Positions 63,948 through 64,000 of a DNA stretch of 64,000 bases are shown here, one piece after another. The DNA is from Fuerstiella sp. Lineage in GTDB: Bacteria > Planctomycetota > Planctomycetia > Planctomycetales > Planctomycetaceae. Each line of letters begins with the position of its first letter. Within the stretch, counting starts at the first letter, position 1. The stretch is taken from contig JABABI010000004.1 of NCBI GenBank assembly GCA_014238335.1, forward strand, positions 1 through 64,000. The letters are read 5' to 3'. The notes under the pieces are model-generated. The model saw only the letters and a program-made list of their open reading frames with translations, was not told where the DNA came from and made no database searches. The position numbers and the translations under genes are program-made.

Positions 63948-64000
63948 GTGCGAACGCTGTTGATTCTTCTTTTATTCGGCACCGCGCGTGGTGTCTCCGC
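63948..64000 (+). CDS. Start of a secreted protein (3' cut by window)
   Basis: A GTG run (63942-63950) opens a frame VRTLLILLLFGTARGVSA that looks like a signal peptide; start could be GTG 63942, 63945 or 63948, with AGAAGG upstream. Only ~18 codons are in the window, so no function can be given. Confidence 0.5.
   Translation, partial: MRTLLILLLFGTARGVS

Noticed and set aside
1..64000. Defence system, phage, integron or toxin-antitoxin search
   Set aside because: No recognisable nuclease, recombinase, capsid, toxin or antitoxin families were seen.

Overview
The window reads as a planctomycete chromosome segment, probably order Planctomycetales. Markers are a DUF1501 protein, a DUF3604 remnant, GntH-type metallo-hydrolase remnants, an OprB-type porin, a planctomycete-style LRR lipoprotein, a Cys-rich CxDDYC secreted protein, and a MoxR/DUF58/DUF4129/DUF4350/SpoIIM/RDD cluster. 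Species cannot be named from sequence alone. No rRNA, tRNA, CRISPR array, transposase or phage gene was seen.

Layout. 0-6 kb: DUF1501 C-terminus, ABM-domain protein, 2OG-Fe(II) oxygenase, broken TPR gene, cardiolipin synthase, frameshifted OprB porin. 6-9 kb: decayed GntH-like metallo-hydrolase and a small orphan fragment. 8.7-13.6 kb: intact NtrC-type two-component pair and a DegQ/HtrA protease. 13.7-22 kb: relics of a sulfatase, a BatA-like vWA protein, a second GntH-like protein, MarC, NodT and HlyD, between intact alpha-carbonic anhydrase, glutamate decarboxylase, an APC-type permease and the Cys-rich protein. 22.7-31.7 kb: SnoaL-like secreted protein, Gly/Pro-rich secreted protein, dead nrfHA, dead beta-carbonic anhydrase, an outer-membrane barrel, a polysaccharide flippase, an OprO/P-like porin with a terminator-like hairpin inside its first codons, and an ECF sigma factor. 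31.9-36.9 kb: regulatory island (LuxR-type HTH, SpoIIAA-like, STAS, csrA, PAS-sigma54 activator) and a dead DUF3604 gene. 37-45 kb: two amidohydrolases, a large secreted unknown, a prenyltransferase-beta-like protein, guaA. 45-56.5 kb: broken LRR lipoprotein, 990-aa DUF11-type protein, STAS protein, LOG-family protein, murF, murE, and an FAD oxidoreductase with a golvesin-like C-terminus. 56.8-63.8 kb: tightly overlapping membrane/AAA+ cluster.

The two most distinctive signals are these. (1) A 98-nt dispersed element occurs twice, at 3469-3566 and in inverse orientation at 32709-32806. The copies are about 80% identical and share a long hairpin, with paired changes that preserve it. (2) A perfect 15-bp stem followed by T5 lies inside the signal-peptide codons of the porin at 29256. 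The first 46 kb is also rich in pseudogenes: about a dozen relics with mixed lesions (nonsense, deletion, frameshift, lost catalytic residues). That mix argues for real gene decay rather than sequencing error, though single-frameshift cases such as OprB remain ambiguous.
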